Shown piece after piece: positions 43,438-52,577 of a DNA stretch of 64,000 nt. The notes beneath the pieces are model-generated. The model was given only the letters and a program-made list of their open reading frames with translations, was not told the origin of the DNA and did no database searches. Position 1 is the stretch's first letter. Each line of letters starts with the position of its first letter. Position numbers and translations under genes: made by a program. Origin of the DNA: Psychrosphaera aestuarii (GTDB lineage: Bacteria; Pseudomonadota; Gammaproteobacteria; Enterobacterales; Alteromonadaceae); the NCBI RefSeq assembly GCF_017948405.1, contig NZ_CP072844.1, positions 2,480,001 to 2,544,000 of the forward strand, given 5' to 3'.

Positions 43438-46400
43438 TTACTCAGGGTGATTATTCATTTGCTTTGTTAACTCGTTACTAACTGCCTGCGGAGAACCCGT
43501 ATTACGGGCTATCCAAAAATAAGCCATTGGAACAACGTATAAGGTTAAGATTGTTGAAAATGCAACCCCTGAAAAAATAACAACACCAATAACTTCACGG
43601 CTTTCCGCCCCTGCCCCGCTAGCGAGCATTAACGGAACTGCACTCATAATAGTTGAGAACGAAGTCATAACAATTGGACGAAGTCTTTGTTTTGATGCAC
43701 GAATAAGTGATGTTTTAAATTCACCACCTTTATCCCGTAGCTGATTAGTAAATTCAACAATTAAAATACCATTTTTGGCGGCAAGACCAATTAGCATAAC
43801 GAGACCAATTTGACTGTATATGTTTAAACTTAAGCCAGCAAACTGCAATCCCATTAAAGCGCCTACTGCCGCTAATGGTACTGCAAGCATAATAACTAAC
43901 GGATGAACAAAGCTCTCAAATTGCGCAGCTAATACTAGGTAGGTAATCGCCATCGCCATCAACATAACAAACGCAATTGAACTTCCCGACTCTTTATAAA
44001 GCGCTGACTGCCCCTTATAGTCGACTTGTACCGCATCTGTTATATTTTCGGCTACAACTTGATTTAAGAAATCCAGAGCCTCACCCAATTTATAACCATC
44101 AGCTAAGTTAGCTTCAATGGTGATGCTGCGCATTCTGTTATAGCGGTTTAGTGTTCCGGCCGTCGCCTGTTCTCGAACTGTCACTAAATTTGAAAGTGGG
44201 ATAAGCTGTTGTGTACGCGCCGAGCGGACGTACAAGTCATTTAGGGTTGAAGGTGTTGCAAACTCTTCATCAGGCCCTTCTAATACCACTTCATACTCTT
44301 GGCCACGCTCAATATAGGTTGTAGCGCGACGTTGCCCAAGTGTCGCCTCTAAGGTTCGGCCAATATCTGCTACCGACACACCTAAATCTGCGGCACGTAA
44401 TGTATCAATTTCCACTAATAACTGTGGTAACGTTTCTTTATAATTACTGTCGAGCCTAAGTAAATTAGGGTTCTTTCTGGCTTCACTTAAAATAATATCT
44501 CGCCATTGAGCAAGTTGCTCGTAAGTATCACCTTGTAGTACAAATTGTACTGGACGGCCAAGCCCTCGACCGCCAAGTCCACTTCGCATTATTGCGAAGG
44601 CTCTAACATCGGTTAATGACTGCATCTCCGCTGATATTTCGCCCATCACCTGATTGGTTGACTTAATTCGGTTGTCCCAGTCCGGCATACCAATAATTGC
44701 AATTCCTGCTCCACCTCCAAACCCTGGAGTTCGAACGATGACGCGATCAACCTCACCTCGTTCATAATATTTTAGTAGCTTTGCTTCCACTTCATTCATA
44801 TTGGCTAGGTTACTATCATAACTTGCACCTTCAGCCGCTTGAACAATCATAAAGAAGTTGCCTCTATCCTCTTGCGGTGCAAGCTCCTGAGGAATAACCT
44901 TGAAAAGTCCGTATATTAATGTCAATGACATCAACATCACTACGACTAAACCCACTTTATTTGAAACTGTACTGTTGAGTTGCGACTCATAACTTGTTTC
45001 TAGCTTATCAAATCCACTATCGAGCCATTTACCAACTTTAGATTCACGTTTTCGATAGGTAAGAATTTTAGAGCAGAGCATGGGGGATAACGTTAAAGCG
45101 GTGAAACTAGAAAAAATCACGGCCGCAGTCACTGCAATTGCAAACTCAACAAACAATCTACCTACATTGCCTTCTAAAAATACCAGTGGAATAAACACCG
45201 CAACTAACACCAGAGTGGTGGCGATAACCGCAAATCCAACTTCCCTTGCCCCACGATAAGCGGCTAATAAAGGTGGTTCGCCCTCTTCCATACGACGGTA
45301 TATATTTTCTAGAACGACAATGGAGTCATCGACAACCAAACCAATTGCCAACACTAACGCTAACAAAGTCAGTAAGTTAATTGAAAAACCTAAAACCATA
45401 AGAACCGTAAAGGTGGAAACTAAGGCAACAGGTACCGTCACTGCAGGAACAAAAGTTGCTCTTACGTTACCCAAAAATAGATAAATAACGAGCACAACAA
45501 GGAAAATGGCAATAAATAACGTGTTGTAAACTTCGTCTATCGACTTAGCGATAAACACTGATGAATCATAAGAGTCTTCAATATGCGTCCCTTCAGGCAA
45601 CGTTGCACGGATATTATCCATTTCCATACGTGCGGCTTTAACAACGTCTAAAGTATTAGCTTTTGATTGTTTAATGATCCCCAAACCAATCATGTTTTCG
45701 CCGTTACCACGGAACGTATTTTCATCATCTTGCGCGGTTAACTCAACTCTGGTGACATCACCAAGGCGAACCAAATAACCATCATCACCTCGAGCAACGA
45801 CCATAGATTGATATTGTTCCGGGGTTTTATAAGCTCGGGCAATTCGAACATTAAAATTGCGATCGGTAGACTTGATTTCACCCGCAGGCAATTCGACGTT
45901 TTCTCGTCGCAGTACATTTTCAATATCCGTAACGGTAACACCACGCGCCGCCATCGCATCCTTGTCTAACCAGACTTTCATTGAGTAATCGCGACTTCCA
46001 CCCAGACGAACTCGAGCGACACCATCAACCACCGCAAAACGGTCTACAATATACCGCTTTGCATAATCAGTCAGTTCCAGTGCATTCATCGTTTCTGAGT
46101 TTAAAACAAACCAAACCACCACATCTTCATCGTCATTTGCTTTATAAACTTCTGGAGGCAGGGCTTGATCTGGTAAACTGCGAAGCGCTCTTGAAACACG
46201 TTCACGAACATCGTTTGCAGCTGCATCAATATCAACGTTAGTATTAAACTCAATACTGATATTTGAGCGACCGTTACGTGAACTCGAGTTAATATTTTTA
46301 ACGCCCGATATTCCTGATATTCGAGATTCTAATATTTGAGTAATTTTGCTCTCTACTATTTCAGCTGAAGCTCCAGGGTAGGAAGTACTTACTGATACAA

Positions 46401-46530
46401 TTGGAGGATCAATATCTGGGTATTGCCTTAACGCCAACATAAAGAAAGCAACAATGCCAAATGTAACTAATAGTAAGTTTACTACTGTTGCAAAAACAGG
46501 GCGTTTAACTGACACGTCCGAAAGTAACAT
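43438..46530 (-). CDS. RND efflux pump inner-membrane subunit (HAE1/AcrB type)
   Basis: A 1030-residue proton-driven transporter. The N-terminus SVKRPVFATVVNLLLV and the twelve-helix, two-large-loop plan are those of AcrB/MexB relatives. Proton-relay residues are present as VDDSIVVLENIYRRM in helix 4 and AAKNGILIVEFTNQL in helix 10. It works with the adaptor encoded two bases upstream and a TolC-like channel encoded elsewhere. The substrate is unknown. The operon continues with an amidohydrolase and a DUF2058 gene. Confidence 0.95.
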   Translation of the reverse strand: MLLSDVSVKRPVFATVVNLLLVTFGIVAFFMLALRQYPDIDPPIVSVSTSYPGASAEIVESKITQILESRISGISGVKNINSSSRNGRSNISIEFNTNVDIDAAANDVRERVSRALRSLPDQALPPEVYKANDDEDVVVWFVLNSETMNALELTDYAKRYIVDRFAVVDGVARVRLGGSRDYSMKVWLDKDAMAARGVTVTDIENVLRRENVELPAGEIKSTDRNFNVRIARAYKTPEQYQSMVVARGDDGYLVRLGDVTRVELTAQDDENTFRGNGENMIGLGIIKQSKANTLDVVKAARMEMDNIRATLPEGTHIEDSYDSSVFIAKSIDEVYNTLFIAIFLVVLVIYLFLGNVRATFVPAVTVPVALVSTFTVLMVLGFSINLLTLLALVLAIGLVVDDSIVVLENIYRRMEEGEPPLLAAYRGAREVGFAVIATTLVLVAVFIPLVFLEGNVGRLFVEFAIAVTAAVIFSSFTALTLSPMLCSKILTYRKRESKVGKWLDSGFDKLETSYESQLNSTVSNKVGLVVVMLMSLTLIYGLFKVIPQELAPQEDRGNFFMIVQAAEGASYDSNLANMNEVEAKLLKYYERGEVDRVIVRTPGFGGGAGIAIIGMPDWDNRIKSTNQVMGEISAEMQSLTDVRAFAIMRSGLGGRGLGRPVQFVLQGDTYEQLAQWRDIILSEARKNPNLLRLDSNYKETLPQLLVEIDTLRAADLGVSVADIGRTLEATLGQRRATTYIERGQEYEVVLEGPDEEFATPSTLNDLYVRSARTQQLIPLSNLVTVREQATAGTLNRYNRMRSITIEANLADGYKLGEALDFLNQVVAENITDAVQVDYKGQSALYKESGSSIAFVMLMAMAITYLVLAAQFESFVHPLVIMLAVPLAAVGALMGLQFAGLSLNIYSQIGLVMLIGLAAKNGILIVEFTNQLRDKGGEFKTSLIRASKQRLRPIVMTSFSTIMSAVPLMLASGAGAESREVIGVVIFSGVAFSTILTLYVVPMAYFWIARNTGSPQAVSNELTKQMNNHPE

Positions 46531-46532
46531 GA

Positions 46533-47597
46533 TTAGCTCTCCTTAGGCTCATTCTTGTTGTCTTCCGGTGTCATAACACGAGCGCCGTCTCTGATTTTCA
46601 AAACGCCTTTGTGAATAACTTTGTCGCCACTCGTTAAACCGCTAATTACCTCTGCAGTTCCAGGTTTGCGACGGCCCACTTCAATTTCGGTTTTTGTTAC
46701 TGTGTTATCGTCGTTGAGAACATAGACAAAATGCTGATTATTAATTGGTACAATTGCAGATTCAGGTATAACAAGCGCACTGCTAGCCTCTGTCGTGACC
46801 TTTAATTGAAGCAACATACCTGGACGTAATGACTTTGACTCATTGTTAAATATAGCTCGAACTGAAAAAGCTCGTGACGTTTTATCAACGCGAGATGAAA
46901 TACTATCAATTTGACCGAAAAAAGGTTGTTTGAACGCTACGTGTTGCGCTTGTACTTGTTGACCGACAGTAACTTCCGTTAGGTATTTTTCAGGGAGCTG
47001 AAACTCGACTTTGATTCTGCTCACATCGTCTAAGGTAACTATATTGGTGCTATTGGTAACAAGTTGGCCAGGACTAATTTGTCTAAGACCTACTTGGCCA
47101 GAAAATGGAGCTACAATGAATTTTTCGTTAAAGCGAGCTTCTGCAACTTGTTGCTGTGCTTCAGTAGATTCAATAAGACTTTGTTGTTTTTCTATTGCGC
47201 TAGCAGCGGTTGCACTTTGCTTTTCTAAGTCTTGCAAGCGTCGTAATTGACGACGATGTTCATTTAGCGTGGCTTTGTACTCGTCAATATTTGCCTTCTC
47301 TTCATCATGCTTCATTGTGACAAGTAGCTGACCTTTTTTTACAAACTGGCCGTCATCAAAGTGAACTAGCTGAACTCTATCTGTGCTGTAGGCTTTTAAA
47401 TCTATAGATTCGTTAGCTTGTGCATTACCTAATGCTGAAATTTCCTCATTATACGGTAACGAAGATACGACAGAATATTCGACTAACGGTGTACCGCCTC
47501 TTCGCTGATCTTGCAGTTTGTCTTCCATTGGCCAAAATACAAATGCCAACATGCCTATTAATAAAACTACAATCCATAAAACAGGATTTTTTAACAT
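46533..47597 (-). CDS. RND efflux periplasmic adaptor subunit
   Basis: A 354-residue membrane fusion protein. A single N-terminal helix (VLWIVVLLIGMLAFVFW) anchors it; there is no lipobox. Lipoyl halves (DLKAYSTDRVQLVHFDDGQFVKKGQLLV and FIVAPFSGQVGLRQISPGQLV) flank a coiled-coil hairpin (about 100-145, KATLNEHRRQLRRLQDLEKQ). The beta-barrel and membrane-proximal domains follow. First gene of the pump operon. No outer-membrane factor gene is present here. Confidence 0.93.
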   Translation of the reverse strand: MLKNPVLWIVVLLIGMLAFVFWPMEDKLQDQRRGGTPLVEYSVVSSLPYNEEISALGNAQANESIDLKAYSTDRVQLVHFDDGQFVKKGQLLVTMKHDEEKANIDEYKATLNEHRRQLRRLQDLEKQSATAASAIEKQQSLIESTEAQQQVAEARFNEKFIVAPFSGQVGLRQISPGQLVTNSTNIVTLDDVSRIKVEFQLPEKYLTEVTVGQQVQAQHVAFKQPFFGQIDSISSRVDKTSRAFSVRAIFNNESKSLRPGMLLQLKVTTEASSALVIPESAIVPINNQHFVYVLNDDNTVTKTEIEVGRRKPGTAEVISGLTSGDKVIHKGVLKIRDGARVMTPEDNKNEPKES

Positions 47598-47716
47598 ACC
47601 GAGATCCTACTAATCTTAAGCTGATTTAAATAATAGTAGAATCATACTTGTTTGGTTTTATTCAACCATGTGATTTGCCTTGAGTTTCAATCGTCTTGTC
47701 TGAATCTCATGGGTAA

Positions 47717-48175
47717 CTAGTAGTATTCTACATTCTTAATTTTTCTTGGGCGGGTATTGATACGGTACAAATCAAAAACTAGTTTCATATCAAGTTCTAA
47801 TTCCGTGGCGTAGGTATCTCCAACGGGATAAGATTTAACTAATCTTGCACCTCTTATAACTCCCTCTACTTTAGCTCTCATTTGATCATCTTGCGCAACT
47901 AAATTTTTTACTTCAGACTTACCTTTAATTTGATAGCCATAAACTTGCTCTGCTAATTCTCTATATGCATCTAACTTAGATGCACGCATTGCCATTATTT
48001 GCCGAATTTGAGGATCATTGCCGGTTTGTGCTGAAATGGGTGCATAACCCACGGCTCTTAGAATGGGAAACTGCTCAGGCTTTTCATATTCCCAACTAAC
48101 ATGCTTATCCAGTAAGGACGTACATCCACCAGCACATAGTGCTACAAATAAAATAATAATAATTCGAATAGTCAT
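47717..48175 (-). CDS. flgP: Flagellar assembly lipoprotein FlgP (LPP20 family)
   Basis: A 152-residue outer-membrane lipoprotein with signal peptide and lipobox (CAGGC). The LPP20-type core is seen in AMRASKLDAYRELAEQVYGYQIKGKSEVKNL and VEGVIRGARLVKSYPVGDTYATELELDMKLVFDLY. In Vibrio FlgP forms an outer-membrane basal disk around the flagellar motor. The divergent neighbour flgT strengthens the call. The gene flgO, usually beside it, is not seen. Confidence 0.85.
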   Translation of the reverse strand: MTIRIIIILFVALCAGGCTSLLDKHVSWEYEKPEQFPILRAVGYAPISAQTGNDPQIRQIMAMRASKLDAYRELAEQVYGYQIKGKSEVKNLVAQDDQMRAKVEGVIRGARLVKSYPVGDTYATELELDMKLVFDLYRINTRPRKIKNVEYY

Positions 48176-48387
48176 CTTGTCGTCTCAAGCACGGATCATA
48201 AAGTAAATATTGTTATTCAAATTTTAGGCCACTTCCACCAATCCCAATAATATCCAACAAACTTATAAGACTGGTCTATAACTTGCAGTTTTACTCTTGT
48301 TTAATTGTAGGCCTTTTGTAGCTTGGTTTGTCAGGTGACAATAGTTTGACGGCCATATTATAGAATTTAGCGACTGAGACCAAAGCC

Positions 48388-49578
48388 ATGACTAATTACT
48401 TTGTAAAATTTATCGTACTTATGACTTTATCCGTATTTTCGGCAACAACGCTTGCTGATTGGTATGAGGCCACCGGACAAGCTCGAGTTCGCCACGGTGA
48501 TGTAGCGAGCGCTAAAAATCGAGCCATGCAAGACGCCGTTAAGCAAGCAATGCTATTTTCTGGCGCTAATGTTTCTAGTATTCAGCAAATCTCAAAAGGT
48601 CTTTTGGTCGATGACTCAATTCAAGTTCGCTCGAACGGTGCGGTCAATAGAATAGAAATCGTCAGTGAACTACAACGCGGCGATAGTATATCTGTAACTA
48701 TTCGTGCAGATATATTTCCTGAAGAACGAGCATGTTACGCCGCAGAATTTGGTAAAAAAGTGGCTATTACTCAATTCCCTATTCAACATTGGGAACATGC
48801 CAAAATTGGCGGTTTATACGGCCTAGAAAAAGAAATCCCACGAAAAATTCTATCGATGTTGCAATCAGGCAGTTCAACAATATACCCCGTAGCTTGGTTT
48901 GAAAAAAAGCTAAACGTAAATATCGATTTTGAACAGCAAGGACGTGTTCGACACGAACTTATCGACGCCGTTGCTCAGAATGCGAATACGCAATTTGTCA
49001 TGTTTGGTCGTATTAGCGACTTGTCATTCGGTGATGTATCGAACAGTTTTAGCTTTTGGGAAGATGATGAATTTGAACGGTTTTTTACATTTGATTTAAT
49101 GATTGCCAATGCGCTTACGCATGAGGTCATTTATCAAAATCGTTTTAGAACAGAGGCTGACTGGACGTTTGATAAAAGAGACACGGTTAACGTGAGCAGC
49201 CGTAAGTTTTGGAACTCTGAATATGGTAGCGCAATAGAACGAAACCTTACCGATATGCGCGACGATATATTAAGTCAATTGAGCTGCCAACAGTTACAAA
49301 GTAAAATTTTAGCGATACAAGAAGGTAAACAAATACAACTTAATATTGGCCGTGGACAAGGTGTATACGTTGGTCAAGAGTATAGAGTTTCGTATCGTGC
49401 TGACATCGTAGATAATAGTGGTAATTTACTTACCAACTTTGTTATCAGTCCATATAGAGTGAAAATCACCCAAGTATATGAAAACTCCGCTATTGCTGAG
49501 TCTCTTGATAAAGACTTTATGAGCAATGTGCAAGTAAATGATGTAATTGAGCTTAAAGACTGGGCAACTGATTGGTAA
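48388..49578 (+). CDS. flgT: Flagellar H-ring protein FlgT
   Basis: A 396-residue periplasmic protein with signal peptide (about 1-22, FSATTLA-D). The N-terminal domain WYEATGQARVRHGDVASAKNRAMQDAVKQAMLFSGA is diagnostic of FlgT. A middle domain (about 125-290) and a C-terminal domain (about 310-396, IGRGQGVYVGQEYRVSYRADIVD) follow. In Vibrio it builds the H-ring that stabilises the sodium-driven polar flagellar motor. It is divergent from flgP across a 212-base gap. Confidence 0.92.
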   Translation: MTNYFVKFIVLMTLSVFSATTLADWYEATGQARVRHGDVASAKNRAMQDAVKQAMLFSGANVSSIQQISKGLLVDDSIQVRSNGAVNRIEIVSELQRGDSISVTIRADIFPEERACYAAEFGKKVAITQFPIQHWEHAKIGGLYGLEKEIPRKILSMLQSGSSTIYPVAWFEKKLNVNIDFEQQGRVRHELIDAVAQNANTQFVMFGRISDLSFGDVSNSFSFWEDDEFERFFTFDLMIANALTHEVIYQNRFRTEADWTFDKRDTVNVSSRKFWNSEYGSAIERNLTDMRDDILSQLSCQQLQSKILAIQEGKQIQLNIGRGQGVYVGQEYRVSYRADIVDNSGNLLTNFVISPYRVKITQVYENSAIAESLDKDFMSNVQVNDVIELKDWATDW

Positions 49579-49694
49579 TCGGGTTTTAGCGTTATTTACT
49601 ATTTGTTATAGTCTATAATGAGTTACCAAGTATCTAACCGTTTTATATTTAGATTAACGGTTCTTTAACTAAACACTTAAATGGAAATATAAGA

Positions 49695-50051
49695 ATGACT
49701 ATCGATGCATTACAAACAATAGAAGGTTTAGATACAAAAACTGGACTAACTAATTGTATGGACGATGAGCAATTATTCAATGACGTTCTTGCTATGTTTA
49801 TTGTGCAACTAGAGCAAGATATTCCTGTTATCAGACAGCTTTTTAACTTAGGCGATTGGATTGGCTTTGGTAAGGCGTGTCACAGCATAAAAGGTGCTGC
49901 TGCAAGCGTTGGCGCTTTTAAAGTACAAGAGCAGTCTGCTATTTTAGAAAAGGCAGGTAAAGAGCAGGATGAAACAACAATAAAGTCTATATACGATACT
50001 TATATCCTGTTGTTAGAAACCATTAAGTCTGCAATCAAAGAGTCACTCTAA
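49695..50051 (+). CDS. Hpt phosphotransfer domain protein
   Basis: A 118-residue protein that is a single four-helix Hpt domain. The phosphorylatable histidine is in GKACHSIKGAAASVGA. It would carry phosphate between a hybrid kinase and a response regulator, neither of which is adjacent. It follows flgT by 116 bases, so a role in motility signalling is possible but only inferred from position. Confidence 0.88.
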   Translation: MTIDALQTIEGLDTKTGLTNCMDDEQLFNDVLAMFIVQLEQDIPVIRQLFNLGDWIGFGKACHSIKGAAASVGAFKVQEQSAILEKAGKEQDETTIKSIYDTYILLLETIKSAIKESL

Positions 50052-50081
50052 GAAGATTTGTTCGATACTAATAACTTGTCA

Positions 50082-51008
50082 TTAACTTTTTTGAGGAACC
50101 GGCCATATCGGTTTAACCTCTACTAACGGCTTTGACGTTGACAATGGATTGTCCAGTCTAATTATCTTTCTATTCTTAACATTCGCTTTCTTCGAAATTT
50201 CGTCAACTTGAATAAACTGCTCAAACAGCTCCTGTAAACTTCCGTCTTTGTGAGCTAACAATAAACCCTTTTCAATTCGTTTTGCTAATCGCACGCTCTT
50301 TTTACCCACAAAAAAGTAAATATACGATGGATAATACAACATGAATTTTGGCTCTAAGGTAATTGCGGAGTCCTCTCTTTGCTCAACTTCACGCATTGCT
50401 TCCTCGATTCCGCGAGGAAAGTAATCAACTCGTTGCTTATGGAGTAACTCTAAAATAGAGTCATAAACATTTATCCCTACAACATTAAAATTATTGCGCC
50501 TTAAAATTTTAAAGTCTGGCCAATCGTAACCTTGCGCTGCGATTAACTCTTGTAACTTTCGAGGATCATTTAAGCGACTAAACATCGCATATTTTTCTTT
50601 TAAAATTAGAGATATTCTATACCCCAATAGCCCGTTTAATAGAGGGACTTTAATCGCCCTGGCCAGTTTTTCTCGTTTATCTGTGGCTACACTCCAATAA
50701 ACATTAATACTGTCTTCTATATCCAGTTCCTGTAAAGCCCTACTTTGGTAAAACGGTAAATCGACAAATGATATTTGATAAGGCCCATATTCTTTTTCAG
50801 TCTTAATTAAAGCTAACTCTATAAGCTTTGAATAATATTGATGAGAACGATAATCGAAAGGTACAGATGATGGAAGCCGAACCTCATCACGTTTTTGCTC
50901 CGTCGCTAATGGCTGGCTTTCAGAAAGTAGGGTTTTGCCATCCATAGCAAAGGTGTCTGGTACATAAAGCACAAGCAGGAATACCCAGAATACCGATATT
51001 TTTTTCAA
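50082..51008 (-). CDS. Periplasmic solute-binding-like protein (family 3 type)
   Basis: About 308 residues with a signal peptide (KKISVFWVFLLVLYVPDTFA). The mature part has the two-lobed fold suggested by FDYRSHQYYSKLIELALIKTEKEYGPYQISFV, then VYDSILELLHKQRVDYFPRGIEEAM and a C-terminal KRIEKGLLLAHKDGSLQELF, as in amino-acid-binding-like proteins that lack an adjacent ABC permease. I choose TTG at 51008 because GGAG lies seven bases before it but only one base before the GTG at 51014. Ligand unknown; it may be a sensor or a lone binding protein. Confidence 0.7.
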   Translation of the reverse strand: MKKISVFWVFLLVLYVPDTFAMDGKTLLSESQPLATEQKRDEVRLPSSVPFDYRSHQYYSKLIELALIKTEKEYGPYQISFVDLPFYQSRALQELDIEDSINVYWSVATDKREKLARAIKVPLLNGLLGYRISLILKEKYAMFSRLNDPRKLQELIAAQGYDWPDFKILRRNNFNVVGINVYDSILELLHKQRVDYFPRGIEEAMREVEQREDSAITLEPKFMLYYPSYIYFFVGKKSVRLAKRIEKGLLLAHKDGSLQELFEQFIQVDEISKKANVKNRKIIRLDNPLSTSKPLVEVKPIWPVPQKS

Positions 51009-51091
51009 TGCCACACTCCAAATTTCTGCATCTATTTATTAGCATAGTCTAGAAATCTTTGAGCGCTAGATTAAAAAAGAAGTGGGATTAA

Positions 51092-51119
51092 AAGATAGGT
51101 ATTCGCTTATACCTATCTT
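51092..51119 (-). terminator. Hairpin terminator after yghU
   Basis: AAGATAGGTAT/ATACCTATCTT form a perfect 11-base stem with a 6-base loop, followed on the minus strand by a short T stretch. It lies 26 bases past the yghU stop. Confidence 0.6.
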
Positions 51120-51144
51120 AGATGCTAACCAGGACTATTGGACC

Positions 51145-51990
51145 TTAGTTATTATTGAAGTCTTCGTGTGAGTGACGTTCGGGCAGCTGCTCACTTTCGT
51201 CACCCCATGTTTTATTGACCATTTTTCCGCGTTTAACTGCAGGTCTTTGTTCAATTTTTTCAGCCCAAGCAACCAGGTTTTTGTAGCTACTTACGTCTAA
51301 AAATTCTGCAGCGTCATAAAGATGGCCAAGTACTAGTGCGCCATACCAAGGCCATATTGCCATATCAGCAATTGTATAATCTTTACCAATCATATATTCA
51401 TTATTGGCTAAATGTTTGTCCAAAACATCTAACTGACGTTTTGTTTCCATCGTAAAGCGGTCGATTGGATATTCAAATTTTTCTGGCGCGTACGCATAAA
51501 AATGACCAAAACCACCGCCGAGATATGGGCCGCTGCCTACCTGCCAAAATAACCAAGACAAACAGGCTGCTCGATCCTCCGCTGAGCTTGGAATGAAGGC
51601 GTTAAATTTTTCTGCTAGATGGAGCAGTATTGCACCTGACTCAAAGATATTAATGTTTTTATTGCCAGACTTATCCACTAACGCCGGTATCTTAGAGTTT
51701 GGATTAACAGATACAAAACCACTACTGAACTGCTCTGCGTCTTGAATTTTTATTAGGTGTGCATCGTACTCCGCGTCTTGAAACCCTGCAGCTAACAGCT
51801 CTTCAAACATTACCGTAACTTTTACTCCGTTAGGTGTTGCCAATGAGTACAGTTGAAAAGGATGTTTACCAACGGGTAGCGTTTTTTCAAATCGAGCACC
51901 TGAATCCGGTCGGTTGAGACTCGCCCATTCACCACCATTTTCTTTTTCCCAGGTCCACACTTTTGGTGGGTTGTACGTATTATTCGCCAT
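51145..51990 (-). CDS. yghU: Glutathione-dependent disulfide-bond oxidoreductase YghU
   Basis: A 281-residue nu-class glutathione transferase. The extended N-terminus (NPPKVWTWEKENGGEWASLNRP), the thioredoxin-like domain with FQLYSLATPNGVKVTVMFEELL, and NPNSKIPALVD with IFESGAILLHLAEK are diagnostic of YghU/YfcG. The C-terminal helical domain contains DYTIADMAIWPWYGAL. Acts on small disulfides using glutathione. It has its own terminator. Confidence 0.93.
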   Translation of the reverse strand: MANNTYNPPKVWTWEKENGGEWASLNRPDSGARFEKTLPVGKHPFQLYSLATPNGVKVTVMFEELLAAGFQDAEYDAHLIKIQDAEQFSSGFVSVNPNSKIPALVDKSGNKNINIFESGAILLHLAEKFNAFIPSSAEDRAACLSWLFWQVGSGPYLGGGFGHFYAYAPEKFEYPIDRFTMETKRQLDVLDKHLANNEYMIGKDYTIADMAIWPWYGALVLGHLYDAAEFLDVSSYKNLVAWAEKIEQRPAVKRGKMVNKTWGDESEQLPERHSHEDFNNN

Positions 51991-52051
51991 AAAACCTCCT
52001 ATTTTTAGAGTGTTACGTTACAACTTAAGTTTTAGATGAACCCTTTGTTAA

Positions 52052-52561
52052 TTAATAAATATCACCTATCAACTCTAAGTGAGTGAGGAAAAGGCGGACA
52101 TCTAACTCAAGTTGATGATAATCCGGCAACATATATTCGCAAAGCTTATAGAACGCTTTGTTGTGTTCTGCTTCTTTAAAATGTGCAAGTTCATGAACCA
52201 CTATCATAGCTAAAAATGGTTCTGGTGCATTTTTAAATATAGAACTAATTCGTATTTCATATTTACGTTTTAATTTATTTCCCTGCATACGAGCAATACT
52301 CGTGTGTGTACCAAGGGCGTTTTTAACAACGTGTAACTTGTTGTCGTATTCGACTTTGCTAACAGGAAGGCTTTTTTTTAAGTGTTGAGATTTTTTATCT
52401 AACACATAATCTCGCAACAATTTATCATTCTTAAACTGATGCGATTTAGGGTATTTTTTTAACAAGTAGGCCGTCAACTTTTGCTCGCTAAGTAATCTTT
52501 CTACCGAGTTAATTATTGACGGTGGATAGTGACTGATATATTTAAGCTTGTTACTGGTCAA
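52052..52561 (-). CDS. YgjP-type zinc metallopeptidase
   Basis: A 169-residue protein with the zinc motif VVHELAHFKEAEHNKAFY near residue 122. Length and arrangement match E. coli YgjP (M48/DUF45-like). The frame opens with TTG at 52561; AGGA lies 11 bases upstream and no in-frame ATG occurs until residue 93, which is past most of the domain. It lies 16 bases downstream of yegD on the same strand, so they are probably co-transcribed. Substrate unknown. Confidence 0.82.
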   Translation of the reverse strand: MTSNKLKYISHYPPSIINSVERLLSEQKLTAYLLKKYPKSHQFKNDKLLRDYVLDKKSQHLKKSLPVSKVEYDNKLHVVKNALGTHTSIARMQGNKLKRKYEIRISSIFKNAPEPFLAMIVVHELAHFKEAEHNKAFYKLCEYMLPDYHQLELDVRLFLTHLELIGDIY

Positions 52562-52577
52562 GTCTCATATATTCCTA

